Shown: positions 41,137-49,536 of the stretch, piece after piece
Layout: each line of letters begins with the position of its first letter
How positions within the stretch are numbered: the stretch's first letter is position 1
Assembly (NCBI GenBank): GCA_963714155.1
Contig: OY970236.1
Coordinates: 124,001 to 188,000, forward strand
Reading direction: 5' to 3'
DNA: 64,000 bases
From: VRUE01 sp963714155
GTDB lineage: Bacteria; Actinomycetota; Thermoleophilia; Solirubrobacterales; 70-9
Position numbers and translations under genes: made by a program
The notes under the pieces: model-generated
What the model was told of the DNA's origin: nothing
What the model saw: only the letters and a program-made list of their open reading frames with translations
The model's database searches: none

Positions 41137-42457
41137 GACGCGGATGCTGCTGAAGAACGCCGAAGACCCGGCGCTGCGCACGATCGCCGGCTACAAGGGC
41201 TACGGCGGCTACGCCTCGTTGGAGAAGGCCTACCGCGAGATGGAGGCCGAGGAGGTGCTCAAAGAGCTCGAAGACTCGGGCCTGCGCGGGCGCGGCGGCG
41301 CCGGCTTCTCGATGGGCAAGAAGGCCTCCTTCCTGCCCCGAGGCGAGATGAGCAAGTACCTCTGCTGCAACGCCGACGAGTCCGAGCCGGGCGCCTTCAA
41401 GGACCGCGAGCTGATGCAGCGCAATCCGCACCAGCTGATCGAGGGGATCGCGATCGCCGCCCTCGCCGCCGGCGCCGGCCACGCCTTCATCTTCATCCGC
41501 GGCGAGTACGACTCGCAGGCCGACATCCTCGACGCCGCGGTCGCCGAGGCTTATGAGGCGGGTTACCTCGGCGTGGACATCCTCGGCTCCCACCACGACC
41601 TCGAGCTGGTCGTCCACCGCGGCGCCGGCGCCTACATCTGCGGCGAGGAGACGGCGCTGCTAGACGCGCTCGAGGGCAAGCGCGGCAACCCGCGCCTGAA
41701 GCCCCCCTTCCCGGCCGTGCAGGGCCTCTACGGCGGGCCGACGCTGATCAACAACGTCGAGACGCTCTCCAACGTGCCGCACATCGTCCGCAACGGCGCC
41801 GAGTGGTTCAAGGGCTTCGGCACCGAGCAGTCGCCGGGGACCAAGGTGGTCTCGGTCTCCGGCTGCGTGCGGCGGCCCGGCAACTACGAGGTCGAGCTGG
41901 GAATCCCGACCCGCGAGCTGATCATGGACCTGGCCGGCGGCCCGGCCGAGGGCCGCGAGGTCAAGGCCTTCTACCCCGGCGGCTCCTCCTCCCCCGTGCT
42001 CAAGGCCGAGGAAGGAATCGACCTCCCTTACTCCTTCGAGGCGATGGCCGAGGCGGGCTCGATGCTCGGCTCGGGCTCGATCATCGTCGCCGACGATCAG
42101 GTCTCGATTCCGCACATGGCGCTGCGCACGGCGCGCTTCTACCACCACGAGTCCTGCGGCAAGTGCACCCCCTGCCGCGAGGGCACCAACTGGACGGTGA
42201 AGATGCTGGAACGGGTGGTGCGCGGTGAGGCGACGCCGATGGACCTCGACATCGTCGCCTCGGTGCAGGAGAACATCATCGGCCACTGCCTCTGCGTGCT
42301 CGGCGACTCGATGGCGATGCCGGTCGGGGCGATGGTGCGCAAGTTCCGCGACGAGTTCGAGGACGTGATCGCCGCCGCGAGCGAAGGCGAGCCGGCGGTC
42401 GGCGAGCGGCTGCCGGTCGTGCAGGGCGCGCCCGAGACCCTGGGGGCGGCGACGTGA
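41129..42457 (+). CDS. nuoF: NADH-quinone oxidoreductase subunit F
   Basis: 442 residues. FMN/NADH-binding subunit: GLRGRGGAGFSMGKKASF and YLCCNADESEPGAFKDRELM form the nucleotide site, and ESCGKCTPCREGTNW plus HCLCVLGDS give the four Cys ligands of cluster N3. This is where NADH is oxidised. Length is normal; no insertion seen. Confidence 0.97.
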   Translation: MPETRMLLKNAEDPALRTIAGYKGYGGYASLEKAYREMEAEEVLKELEDSGLRGRGGAGFSMGKKASFLPRGEMSKYLCCNADESEPGAFKDRELMQRNPHQLIEGIAIAALAAGAGHAFIFIRGEYDSQADILDAAVAEAYEAGYLGVDILGSHHDLELVVHRGAGAYICGEETALLDALEGKRGNPRLKPPFPAVQGLYGGPTLINNVETLSNVPHIVRNGAEWFKGFGTEQSPGTKVVSVSGCVRRPGNYEVELGIPTRELIMDLAGGPAEGREVKAFYPGGSSSPVLKAEEGIDLPYSFEAMAEAGSMLGSGSIIVADDQVSIPHMALRTARFYHHESCGKCTPCREGTNWTVKMLERVVRGEATPMDLDIVASVQENIIGHCLCVLGDSMAMPVGAMVRKFRDEFEDVIAAASEGEPAVGERLPVVQGAPETLGAAT

Positions 42458-45021
42458 GCGGCAAGACGATCAACCTGATCATCGACGGCCGCGAGGTCAG
42501 CGCGACCGAGGGCGAGATGCTCCACGACGCCGCCAAGCGGGGCGACGTCGAGATCCCGGTCTTCTGTTACGAGCCGAAGCTGGGCGAGCCGGTCGGCGCC
42601 TGCCGCATGTGCCTGGTCGAGATCGAGGGGATCCCGAAGCTGCAGACCTCCTGCTCGACCCCGGTGCGCGACGGCATGGTCGTCCACACGCGGACCGACC
42701 AGGTCAAGCACGCGCAGAGCGCCGTGGTCGAGTTCCTGCTCGTCAACCACCCGCTCGACTGCCCGGTCTGCGACAAGGGCGGCGAGTGCCCGCTGCAGGA
42801 CATCTCGATGGGCTGGGGCCCGGGCAAGAGCCGCATGACCGACCAGAAGCGCCACTTCGAGAAGCCGATTGAGCTCTCGCCGCTGATCGCGATCGACCGC
42901 GAGCGCTGCATCCTCTGCTACCGCTGCGTGCGCTTCAGCCAGGAGGTGGCCGAGGACGAGCAGCTGCAGCTGCTCGAGCGCGGCGACCGCACCTTCGTCG
43001 GCACCTTCGACGACCGCCCCTACGTGGCGCCGTTCCACGGCAACATCACCGACCTCTGCCCGGTCGGGGCGCTGACCAACTACACCTACCGCTTCCGCGC
43101 CCGGCCCTGGGACATCGAGCAGGCCGGCTCGGTCTGCACGCTCTGCCCGAGCCAGTGCAACGTCAGCTTCACCGTCCGCGACGAGCAGGTGAAGCGGGTG
43201 ATCGCCCGCGACAACGCCGACGTCGACGACGGCTGGCTCTGCGACCGCGGCCGCTACGGCTTCGAGATGTGGGGCGCCGAGGAGCGGGTGCGGGGACCGC
43301 GGTTGCGTGGCGGAGTCGAGGCGAGCTGGGAGGACGCGATCGCCAAGGCCGCGGCGGCGCTGGTGCACGGCGGCGCTGCCTCTGCCGCGATCGTCGGCGA
43401 CGCCTCCAACGAGGAGGGCTACCTGGTCCAGCGCATCATGCGCGAGGCGCTGGGCTCGCCCCACATCGACTCGCGCCCCTCGCGCGGCCCCGGCCGCGAG
43501 GCGCTGGTGCGGCTGGCCCAGCCCGAGATCAGCGCCCGGGTCCGCGACATCGACGACGCCGCCGCGATCCTCGTCGTCGGCACCGACCCCCTGCACAGCT
43601 CCCCGATCCTCGACCTGCGCATCCGCAAGGCGATCCGCCGCAACGGCGCCAAGCTGGCGGTGGCGACCGAAGCGCCGACGACGCTGGACGGCGGCGCAAG
43701 CGCGGTCGCCCGCTACGCGCCCGGCGGCGCCGAGACCTTCCTCGCCGAGCTAACCGCCGCCCTCGCCGCCGACGGCACTCAAAACGGAGATATGAATCGT
43801 TCTGAGTCCCATCGGCAGGGGGAGATTGCCGAGACTCTCCGCGGTGCGGGGTCGGTCGTGGTCATCTGGGGCGATCGCGTCGGCCGCGCGGGCGAAGGCG
43901 CCACCACCGCCCTCCTCGACTTGGCCGCCGCCCTGAACCTCGCCAGCCAGGATGGCTCGGGCCTGCTCGAAATCCCGGACGTCACCAACGCCCGCGGCCT
44001 GCGCGAGGTCGGCTGCCTCCCCGACGCCGGCCCCGGCCTCAGCCCCACGCACCCTCCCTTGACTACCTCAGAGGTGGCAAAGGGAGGGAGCATCGGAATG
44101 GCGACCGAGGAGACCCGTGCAGCGCTCGAGGCGGGGGAGCTGAAGACGCTCGTGCTGTTCGGCGTCGACCCCTTGCGCGACTTCCCGGACACGGAAGCTT
44201 GGAAGCGAGCCCTGGCGGCAGCCGACCACATCATCGCCTTCTCGATGTTCGAGACGGCGACCACGGCAATGGCCGATGTGGTCTTCCCATTGGAGACGCA
44301 CGCGGAGAAAGACGGAACCGTCACGCACCCCGACGGCCGCTTGCAGCGCGTCCGCCCAAGCGCCTCGCGCCCAGGTGACATACGCCCGAACTGGGGAGTT
44401 CTCGCGGAGCTTTCGCTGGCGTTGGGACATGACACCGGCATCTCATCGCAGCCTTCCGCCTTCGCCGCCCTCGCCGACGCGGTCCCGTTCTACACGGGCA
44501 TCACCGACTCGGACATCGGCGGCCGCGGCATCCGCTGGCAGGACGTGTCCACTGGGGTCCCAGGCGGGGAGGCCGGGGGGACCGCCTCGGCGGACGCCGC
44601 TCGGCGAGAGACGGACTCGGTCTCCGCGGAGGTCGGCAGCGCCTCGGGCTCAGTGTCCGGCGAGTCGGTCCCCCCGGCCTTTTCCGACTCGGACACTGGT
44701 GGCCCGGGGCTTCTGTCTCTCGGCACCTACCGGGATCTATGGGCCGGCCCGATCACGGAGCTGAACCCGCCGCTGCGCTTCCTGGCCCCACAACAGCAGG
44801 TAGCCCTCTCCCTCGCCGACGCCGACCGCCTGAACCTGAGTGCTGGTGATGAGGTCACGGTCTCTCAGAACGGCACGAGCGTCCAAGCGAAGGTCTCAAT
44901 CAAGGAACGGGTTCCGGAGGGGACTTGCTTTCTGATCGAGGGCGTGGCCGACGGCAACGCCAACGCGCTACTCAACGGCAGCCCCGTCGGCGTCCAAATC
45001 GAGAAGATCCCCGCCCCGTGA
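42454..45021 (+). CDS. nuoG: NADH-quinone oxidoreductase subunit G, with palindrome-encoded inserts
   Basis: 855 residues. The N-terminal 2Fe-2S domain has GACRMCLVEI and CSTPV; CPVCDKGGECPLQ and CILCYRCVRFSQEV hold further clusters, with a C-x2-C-x3-C set in CTLCPSQCNV. The rest is a molybdopterin-oxidoreductase-like fold without the cofactor. Three self-complementary stretches lie in frame in this second part: 43766-43818 (DGTQNGDMNRSES), 44052-44088 (HPPLTTSEVAKGG) and 44571-44679 (a Ser/Ala/Glu-rich run near residues 707-745). They look like surface-loop insertions. The stop shares a base with nuoH. Confidence 0.94.
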   Translation: MSGKTINLIIDGREVSATEGEMLHDAAKRGDVEIPVFCYEPKLGEPVGACRMCLVEIEGIPKLQTSCSTPVRDGMVVHTRTDQVKHAQSAVVEFLLVNHPLDCPVCDKGGECPLQDISMGWGPGKSRMTDQKRHFEKPIELSPLIAIDRERCILCYRCVRFSQEVAEDEQLQLLERGDRTFVGTFDDRPYVAPFHGNITDLCPVGALTNYTYRFRARPWDIEQAGSVCTLCPSQCNVSFTVRDEQVKRVIARDNADVDDGWLCDRGRYGFEMWGAEERVRGPRLRGGVEASWEDAIAKAAAALVHGGAASAAIVGDASNEEGYLVQRIMREALGSPHIDSRPSRGPGREALVRLAQPEISARVRDIDDAAAILVVGTDPLHSSPILDLRIRKAIRRNGAKLAVATEAPTTLDGGASAVARYAPGGAETFLAELTAALAADGTQNGDMNRSESHRQGEIAETLRGAGSVVVIWGDRVGRAGEGATTALLDLAAALNLASQDGSGLLEIPDVTNARGLREVGCLPDAGPGLSPTHPPLTTSEVAKGGSIGMATEETRAALEAGELKTLVLFGVDPLRDFPDTEAWKRALAAADHIIAFSMFETATTAMADVVFPLETHAEKDGTVTHPDGRLQRVRPSASRPGDIRPNWGVLAELSLALGHDTGISSQPSAFAALADAVPFYTGITDSDIGGRGIRWQDVSTGVPGGEAGGTASADAARRETDSVSAEVGSASGSVSGESVPPAFSDSDTGGPGLLSLGTYRDLWAGPITELNPPLRFLAPQQQVALSLADADRLNLSAGDEVTVSQNGTSVQAKVSIKERVPEGTCFLIEGVADGNANALLNGSPVGVQIEKIPAP
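43766..43818. repeat. Imperfect palindrome in nuoG with an ACTCA arm
   Basis: The inner stem ACTCA/TGAGT plus AACG/CGTT encloses GAGATATGAAT; the outer part of the arms (CCGCCGACGGC against CCCATCGGCAG) pairs imperfectly. The interior is notably AT-rich for this gene. It resembles the ACTCA family but here ACTCA is paired, so I treat it as a possible relative. Confidence 0.6.
44052..44088. repeat. Imperfect hairpin in nuoG
   Basis: CCCTCCCTT (44052-44060) and AAGGGAGGG (44080-44088) are exact reverse complements, with an inner CCTC/GAGG pair. It encodes HPPLTTSEVAKGG, a loop-like segment. The core differs from the ACTCA family. Confidence 0.65.
44571..44679. repeat. ACTCA-type palindrome in nuoG (ACTGA variant)
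   Basis: Arms of 25 bases at 44571-44595 and 44655-44679 pair with two mismatches. On the minus strand the junction reads CGCCGGAC-ACTGA-GCCC, against CGCCGGAC-ACTCA-GCAC in the holB copy, so they are clearly related. The interior is longer (59 bases) and contains a CTCCGCGGAG palindrome. The element is in frame and encodes a low-complexity insert. Confidence 0.85.
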
Positions 45022-46019
45022 TGCTGCCGATCGCCGACACCCAGTTCGTCGAAGCCACCTGGATCATGGTGGTCAAGAGCCTGGTCATCTTCGGCGTCAT
45101 CTTCGGCATCCTGCCGCTGATGACGGTCCTGGAGCGCAAGCTGATCGGCCGCTTCCAGCACCGCTACGGACCGAACCGGGTCGGCCCCTTCGGCCTGATG
45201 CAACCGCTCGCCGACGTCGGCAAGCTGCTCTCCAAGGAGGCCTTCCGCCCGGCCAACGCGATCCCAACCCTCTTCATCCTCGGCCCGCTGCTGCCGGTCC
45301 TCTCCGGCGTCCTCGCCCTGGCGATTCTTCCCTGGGGCGACGTCCAGGACGGCGTCGGCCTCTACGGCATCGACGTGCCGATCGGCATCCTCTACTTCTT
45401 CGCCGTCGGCTCGATCGCCTTCTATGGCCTGCTGCTCGGCGGCTGGTCCTCGGGCTCCAAGTACAGCCTGCTCGGGGCGATGCGCGGCGCCGCCCAGCTG
45501 ATCTCCTACGAGGTCTCGATGGGCCTCGCCCTGCTCGGCGTGATCATGATGGGCGGCTCGCTCTCGCTGGTCGACATCGTCCACGCCCAGGGCGAGCTCT
45601 GGTTCATCTTCCCCCAGTTCGTCGGCTTCTTGATCTTCATGCTGGCCGGCTTCGCCGAGACCAACCGCACCCCGTTCGACATGCCCGAGGCCGACGCCGA
45701 ACTCGTCCAGGGCTTCATGACCGAGTACGGCGGCATGCGCTTCGGCAGCTTCCTCCTGGTCGAATACATGGAGATCCTCGTCGTCTCCGGCGTCGCCGCG
45801 GCGATGTTCCTCGGTGGCTGGATGGGGCCGGGCCCGAGCTTCCTCGACCCGATCTGGATGCTGGCCAAGATGCTCGGCCTGGTCCTCGTCTTCATCTGGG
45901 TGCGGGCGACGCTGCCGCGCCTGCGCTACGACCAGCTGATGAGCCTCGGCTGGAAGATCCTGCTGCCACTGGCGACGCTCAACGTGCTCGTCACCGCGGT
46001 CCTGGTGGTGACCACATGA
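45021..46019 (+). CDS. nuoH: NADH-quinone oxidoreductase subunit H
   Basis: 332 residues with eight helices. TVLERKLIGRFQHRYGPNRVGPFGLMQPLADVGKLLSKE and FAETNRTPFDMPEADAELVQGFMTEYGGM are the canonical quinone-channel segments. It joins the peripheral arm to the membrane arm. ATG 45021 shares its A with the nuoG stop. The 54 bases after its stop hold a hairpin before nuoI. Confidence 0.96.
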   Translation: MLPIADTQFVEATWIMVVKSLVIFGVIFGILPLMTVLERKLIGRFQHRYGPNRVGPFGLMQPLADVGKLLSKEAFRPANAIPTLFILGPLLPVLSGVLALAILPWGDVQDGVGLYGIDVPIGILYFFAVGSIAFYGLLLGGWSSGSKYSLLGAMRGAAQLISYEVSMGLALLGVIMMGGSLSLVDIVHAQGELWFIFPQFVGFLIFMLAGFAETNRTPFDMPEADAELVQGFMTEYGGMRFGSFLLVEYMEILVVSGVAAAMFLGGWMGPGPSFLDPIWMLAKMLGLVLVFIWVRATLPRLRYDQLMSLGWKILLPLATLNVLVTAVLVVTT

Positions 46020-46026
46020 TCGACAT

Positions 46027-46060
46027 GTCGACTTTTGCGTCATATAGACGCATAAAGCGC
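46027..46060. repeat. TATA-centred hairpin, copy D, between nuoH and nuoI
   Basis: Inner stem GCGTC (46037-46041) and GACGC (46047-46051) around ATATA; outer TTTT/ATAAAG and GTCG/GCGC parts pair partly. The inner stem is the same as copy C at 17471. It sits in the only sizeable gap of the nuo operon and just before the nuoI ribosome site. Confidence 0.7.
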
Positions 46061-46061
46061 C

Positions 46062-46070
46062 AGGAGGTGA
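46062..46070 (+). promoter_or_regulatory. Strong ribosome binding site of nuoI
   Basis: AGGAGGTGA is a full anti-16S match, 6 bases (counted from AGGAGG) before the GTG at 46074. It is the strongest Shine-Dalgarno sequence in the operon, and nuoI is the one internal nuo gene that is not coupled by overlap to its upstream neighbour. Confidence 0.8.
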
Positions 46071-46073
46071 CCG

Positions 46074-46616
46074 GTGGCTGAGTTCCCATATCTGAAGGAC
46101 CAGGACGTAGTCGAGGTCCAGCGCGGGCCCGAGCCGGGCGGCGTCGGCGGTGCCTACCGCGCCTTCGGCGAGACCCTGCGCGGGCTGAAGACGACGATGG
46201 CCCGCTTGATCGAGGGGCCGATGACCATCGAGTACCCCGAGGAGAAGACGCCGGTCTACCCGCGCTTCCGCGGCCGCCACAAGCTGCACAAGTTCGAGGA
46301 CACCGACCTCGAGAAGTGCGTCGGCTGCTCGCTCTGCGCCGCCGCCTGCCCGGCCGACTGCATCCGCGTCGTCGCCGCCGAGAACATCCCCGGCGAACGG
46401 GTCTCGGCCGGCGAGCGCTTCGCCGCGATCTACGAGATCAACCTCTCGCGCTGCATCTTCTGCGGCTATTGCGAGATCGCCTGCCCCTTCGACGCGATCA
46501 CGATGGGCCACGACTACGAGATGGCCGACTATGACCGCACCAACTTGATCTTCACCAAGGAGATGCTGCTCGCCGAGCCGATCGAGCGCACTCCGCTGCG
46601 GGCAGAGGGCGAGTAG
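46074..46616 (+). CDS. nuoI: NADH-quinone oxidoreductase subunit I
   Basis: 180 residues. Two 4Fe-4S ferredoxin motifs: CVGCSLCAAACPADC and CIFCGYCEIACPFDA (clusters N6a and N6b). FRGRHKLHKFED precedes the first. GTG start with a strong Shine-Dalgarno sequence. nuoJ begins immediately after the stop. Confidence 0.96.
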   Translation: MAEFPYLKDQDVVEVQRGPEPGGVGGAYRAFGETLRGLKTTMARLIEGPMTIEYPEEKTPVYPRFRGRHKLHKFEDTDLEKCVGCSLCAAACPADCIRVVAAENIPGERVSAGERFAAIYEINLSRCIFCGYCEIACPFDAITMGHDYEMADYDRTNLIFTKEMLLAEPIERTPLRAEGE

Positions 46617-47234
46617 ATGGAAGCGATCCTCTTCTTCGCGGCAGCGCTCGGCGCCCTCGGCGGCGCGGTCGGCGTCGTCGCCCTGCGCAACCCCTTCTAC
46701 GGCGTCCTCGCCCTGATCGTCCACCTCTTTGCCCTTGCGGTCCTCTTCCTCCTCCTCACCTCCGCCTTCGTCGCCGCCGCTCAGGTGGTCGTTTACGCCG
46801 GCGCCGTGATGGTGCTCTACGTGTTCGTCACGGCCTACGTGGGTGGCGACACCGAGTCGGCTTGGGAGCCAATCCCCGGCCAACGCTTCCTCGCCCCCCT
46901 TCTCGGGGCTGCCCTCTTCATCGAGCTCTCGATCGCCGTGCTCAGCTCTTCGCTGATGGCGCTTGGGACCCACGGACCTGACGTCAAGCCAGGGTTCGGC
47001 GACCCCGCCGCGATCGGCAAGCTCCTGCTCGAACGGTTCCTACTTCCCTTCGAGGCTTCATCGATTCTTCTGCTTCTGGCAGCAGTGGGTGCCGTGGTGC
47101 TAGCCGGTCGCCTAGGCACCGGCGGAGTGGGCAAGGGGGCCGCAGCCGGGTCCTCAGAACACTCAAGCGAGGCTCCCGCCGAGCGTTCTGAGGACCCGGC
47201 TGCGGCCCCCTCCCACGCCGGGGGTACAGCGTGA
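46617..47234 (+). CDS. nuoJ: NADH-quinone oxidoreductase subunit J
   Basis: 205 residues with five helices. ALRNPFYGVLALIVHLFALAVLFLLL and VVYAGAVMVLYVFVTAYVG are the NuoJ/ND6 signature, including the pi-bulge region. The natural protein ends near VVLAGRLGTGG; the last 30 or so residues (GAAAGSSEHSSEAPAERSEDPAAAP) are encoded by the palindrome at 47135-47210. Overlaps nuoK by 4 bases (GTGA). Confidence 0.93.
   Translation: MEAILFFAAALGALGGAVGVVALRNPFYGVLALIVHLFALAVLFLLLTSAFVAAAQVVVYAGAVMVLYVFVTAYVGGDTESAWEPIPGQRFLAPLLGAALFIELSIAVLSSSLMALGTHGPDVKPGFGDPAAIGKLLLERFLLPFEASSILLLLAAVGAVVLAGRLGTGGVGKGAAAGSSEHSSEAPAERSEDPAAAPSHAGGTA
47135..47210. repeat. ACTCA-core palindrome at the 3' end of nuoJ
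   Basis: Arms of 26 bases at 47135-47160 and 47185-47210 are exact reverse complements. The interior starts ACTCAAGCG, as at 36620, and has an imperfect inner stem. The whole element is translated and adds a low-complexity tail to NuoJ. Confidence 0.93.
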
Positions 47235-47530
47235 ACATCGAGTGGTACATCGTCCTCTCCTCGCTCCTGTTCGCTGTAGGTGCGACGGGAATCTTGATCC
47301 GCCGTAGCCCGGTCGTGATTCTCCTGTGCCTCGAGCTGATGCTCAATGCCGGGAACCTGGCGCTGGTGGCCTTCAGCAGGATGGTCGGCAACCAGCAGGG
47401 ACAAGTGTTCGCGATTGTGGTGATGGTGGTCGCCGCCTGCGAGGTCGTGATCGGCCTCGGCCTGATCGTCGCGATCTTCCGCCGCAAGCTGCCACTGGAT
47501 GTCGACGAGCTAAGGGAGCTGCGCGGGTGA
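47231..47530 (+). CDS. nuoK: NADH-quinone oxidoreductase subunit K
   Basis: 99 residues, three helices. GILIRRSPVVILLCLELMLNAGNLALVAFS carries the conserved Glu of helix 2 used in proton transfer, and QVFAIVVMVVAACEVVIGLGLIVAIFR the second conserved Glu. Normal length. 4-base overlaps on both sides. Confidence 0.96.
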   Translation: MNIEWYIVLSSLLFAVGATGILIRRSPVVILLCLELMLNAGNLALVAFSRMVGNQQGQVFAIVVMVVAACEVVIGLGLIVAIFRRKLPLDVDELRELRG

Positions 47531-49536
47531 GCGCCACCGCCTGGGCCTGGCTGGTCCTGCTCTTCCCGCTGGTTGGCTCGATCGCGATCGCGCTCGGCTT
47601 CAAGACCCTGCCCGCGAAGGCCGCCGGGGCGATCGGCACGGCCGCGATCGGCCTCGCCTTCCTCTGCGGCATCGGCGCCCTCCTCAGCCTGCTCGGCGAG
47701 CACCCCGAGGCGCGCCACCACGCCTCCTCGCTCTGGGACTACGCCAGCGTTGCCGGGCTCGACATCAAGCTCGGCATCTTCGTCGACCCGCTCTCGATCT
47801 TCATGGTCCTGATCGTCACCGGCGTCTCCACCCTGATCCACCTCTACTCGTTCGGCTACATGCAGTCCGACCAGGGCTACCACCGCTTCTTCAGCTACCT
47901 CAACTTCTTCGTCTTCTCGATGCTGCTGCTCGTCCTCGCCGGCAACTTCGTGCTGCTGATCGTCGGCTGGGCCTTCGTCGGCTTCGCCTCCTACGCGCTG
48001 ATCAGCTTCTGGTACCGGCGGGGGACGGCGACCAGGGCGGGCATGAAGGCCTTCGTGATCAACGTTGTCGGCGACATCGGGCTGGTCCTGGCCGCCTTCC
48101 TGATCTTTCGCGAACTGGGCACCTTCGAATACAGCGAGGTCTTCGAGAAGGCGCCGCAGGTCTTCAGCACCAACGAGTGGACGATCATGGCGATCTGCCT
48201 GCTGCTCCTGGTCGGCGCCTTCGCCAAGTCGGCGCAGCTGCCCTTCCACACCTGGCTCCCCGACGCGATGGAGGGCCCGACCCCGGTCTCCTCGCTGATC
48301 CACGCGGCGACGATGGTCACCGCCGGCGTCTACCTGATCGCCCGCACCCACGTCCTCTTCGCCCTCGCCCCCACCGTCGCCGACATCGCCGCCTTTGTCG
48401 GCCTGGCAACGCTGCTGGTCGCGGCGACGATCGCGCTGGTGATGACCGACCTGAAGCGAGCGATCGCCTACTCGACGATGAGCCAGATCGGCTACATGGT
48501 CGTCGGCGTCTCGATCGGCGCCTACAGCGCCGGCATGTTCCACCTGATGACGCACGCCTTCTTCAAGGCACTGCTCTTCATGGCGGCCGGCTCGATCATC
48601 GCCGCGATGGCCAACGAGCAGAACATCGACAAGATGAGCGGCTTCGGCAAAGCGATGCGCTTCACCTCGGTGACGATGCTCTGCGGCGGCCTCGCCCTGG
48701 CCGCCTTCCCCGGCACCTCGGGCTTCTTCTCCAAGGACGAGATCCTCGCCTACGCCACCGCCCGCGGCGGCATGTACCTGATCTTCACCGTGCTCGGCTA
48801 CTTCGGCGCCCTGCTGACCGCGATCTACACCTTCCGCCTGATCTTCCGCGTGCTGCCGGGCAAGCCTTGCCCGGAGGCGCAGGAGCTGATCGACAGCGGC
48901 CACGTCCACCACGCCCACCCCTTCAATCCGGCGACGGGCGAAGAGGAGGACATCGAGGTCGGCTTCCCGGGCGCCGATCACCACATCGCCGAGCAGTCGC
49001 TGCCGATGCGGATCGCGATGGGCGCGCTCGCCTTCGGCGCCCTCTTCGCCGGGCTGGTCCAGGTTCCCGGCGTCGACGAGGTGGTCGGCAAGTTCCTCGA
49101 CCCGGTCTTCGAGGGCGTCGTGCTCAGCCACGTTCATCCCTCGGTCGGCGCCGAGTGGTTCGGCCTGGCGATCGGCGCGGCGATCTCGCTGGCCGGGATC
49201 GGCATCGCCTACTTCCTCTACGTGGCGCGGCCGGAGACGCCCGCGGCGCTGCAGAAGCGCTTCGGCGCCCTGCACACCTTCCTCTACAACAAGTGGTACT
49301 TCGACGAGGCGATCGACTTCCTGATCGTGCGCCCGGCGCTGGCGATCGGCCGCTTCGCCAACCGGGTCTTCGAGCGCTTCGTCGTCGACGGACTCGTTAG
49401 CGGCACCGAGGACATCGTCAGCGGCGGCGGCCGCCTTGTCCGCGTCGTGCAGAGCGGCTTCGTGCGCAGCTACGCGCTGCTGCTGATCGTCGGCTTCGCC
49501 GGCCTCGCCCTCTACTTCCTGTTGAGCAGCTCATGA
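47527..49536 (+). CDS. nuoL: NADH-quinone oxidoreductase subunit L
   Basis: 669 residues, antiporter-like proton pump. WAFVGFASYALISFWY, LPFHTWLPDAMEGPTPVSSLIHAATMVTAGVYLIAR and the segment DLKRAIAYSTMSQIGYM are canonical. A His/acid-rich cytoplasmic or periplasmic stretch (VHHAHPFNPATGEEEDIEV) is in the usual variable region. The C-terminal part has the lateral-helix and final TM. GTG start overlapping nuoK by 4 bases. Confidence 0.96.
   Translation: MSATAWAWLVLLFPLVGSIAIALGFKTLPAKAAGAIGTAAIGLAFLCGIGALLSLLGEHPEARHHASSLWDYASVAGLDIKLGIFVDPLSIFMVLIVTGVSTLIHLYSFGYMQSDQGYHRFFSYLNFFVFSMLLLVLAGNFVLLIVGWAFVGFASYALISFWYRRGTATRAGMKAFVINVVGDIGLVLAAFLIFRELGTFEYSEVFEKAPQVFSTNEWTIMAICLLLLVGAFAKSAQLPFHTWLPDAMEGPTPVSSLIHAATMVTAGVYLIARTHVLFALAPTVADIAAFVGLATLLVAATIALVMTDLKRAIAYSTMSQIGYMVVGVSIGAYSAGMFHLMTHAFFKALLFMAAGSIIAAMANEQNIDKMSGFGKAMRFTSVTMLCGGLALAAFPGTSGFFSKDEILAYATARGGMYLIFTVLGYFGALLTAIYTFRLIFRVLPGKPCPEAQELIDSGHVHHAHPFNPATGEEEDIEVGFPGADHHIAEQSLPMRIAMGALAFGALFAGLVQVPGVDEVVGKFLDPVFEGVVLSHVHPSVGAEWFGLAIGAAISLAGIGIAYFLYVARPETPAALQKRFGALHTFLYNKWYFDEAIDFLIVRPALAIGRFANRVFERFVVDGLVSGTEDIVSGGGRLVRVVQSGFVRSYALLLIVGFAGLALYFLLSSS

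Noticed and set aside
46984..49275. A long minus-strand frame across nuoJ-nuoL
   Set aside because: Antisense of membrane-protein codons, giving a Glu/Arg/Asp/Gly-rich translation with no domain; nuoJ, nuoK and nuoL are unambiguous.
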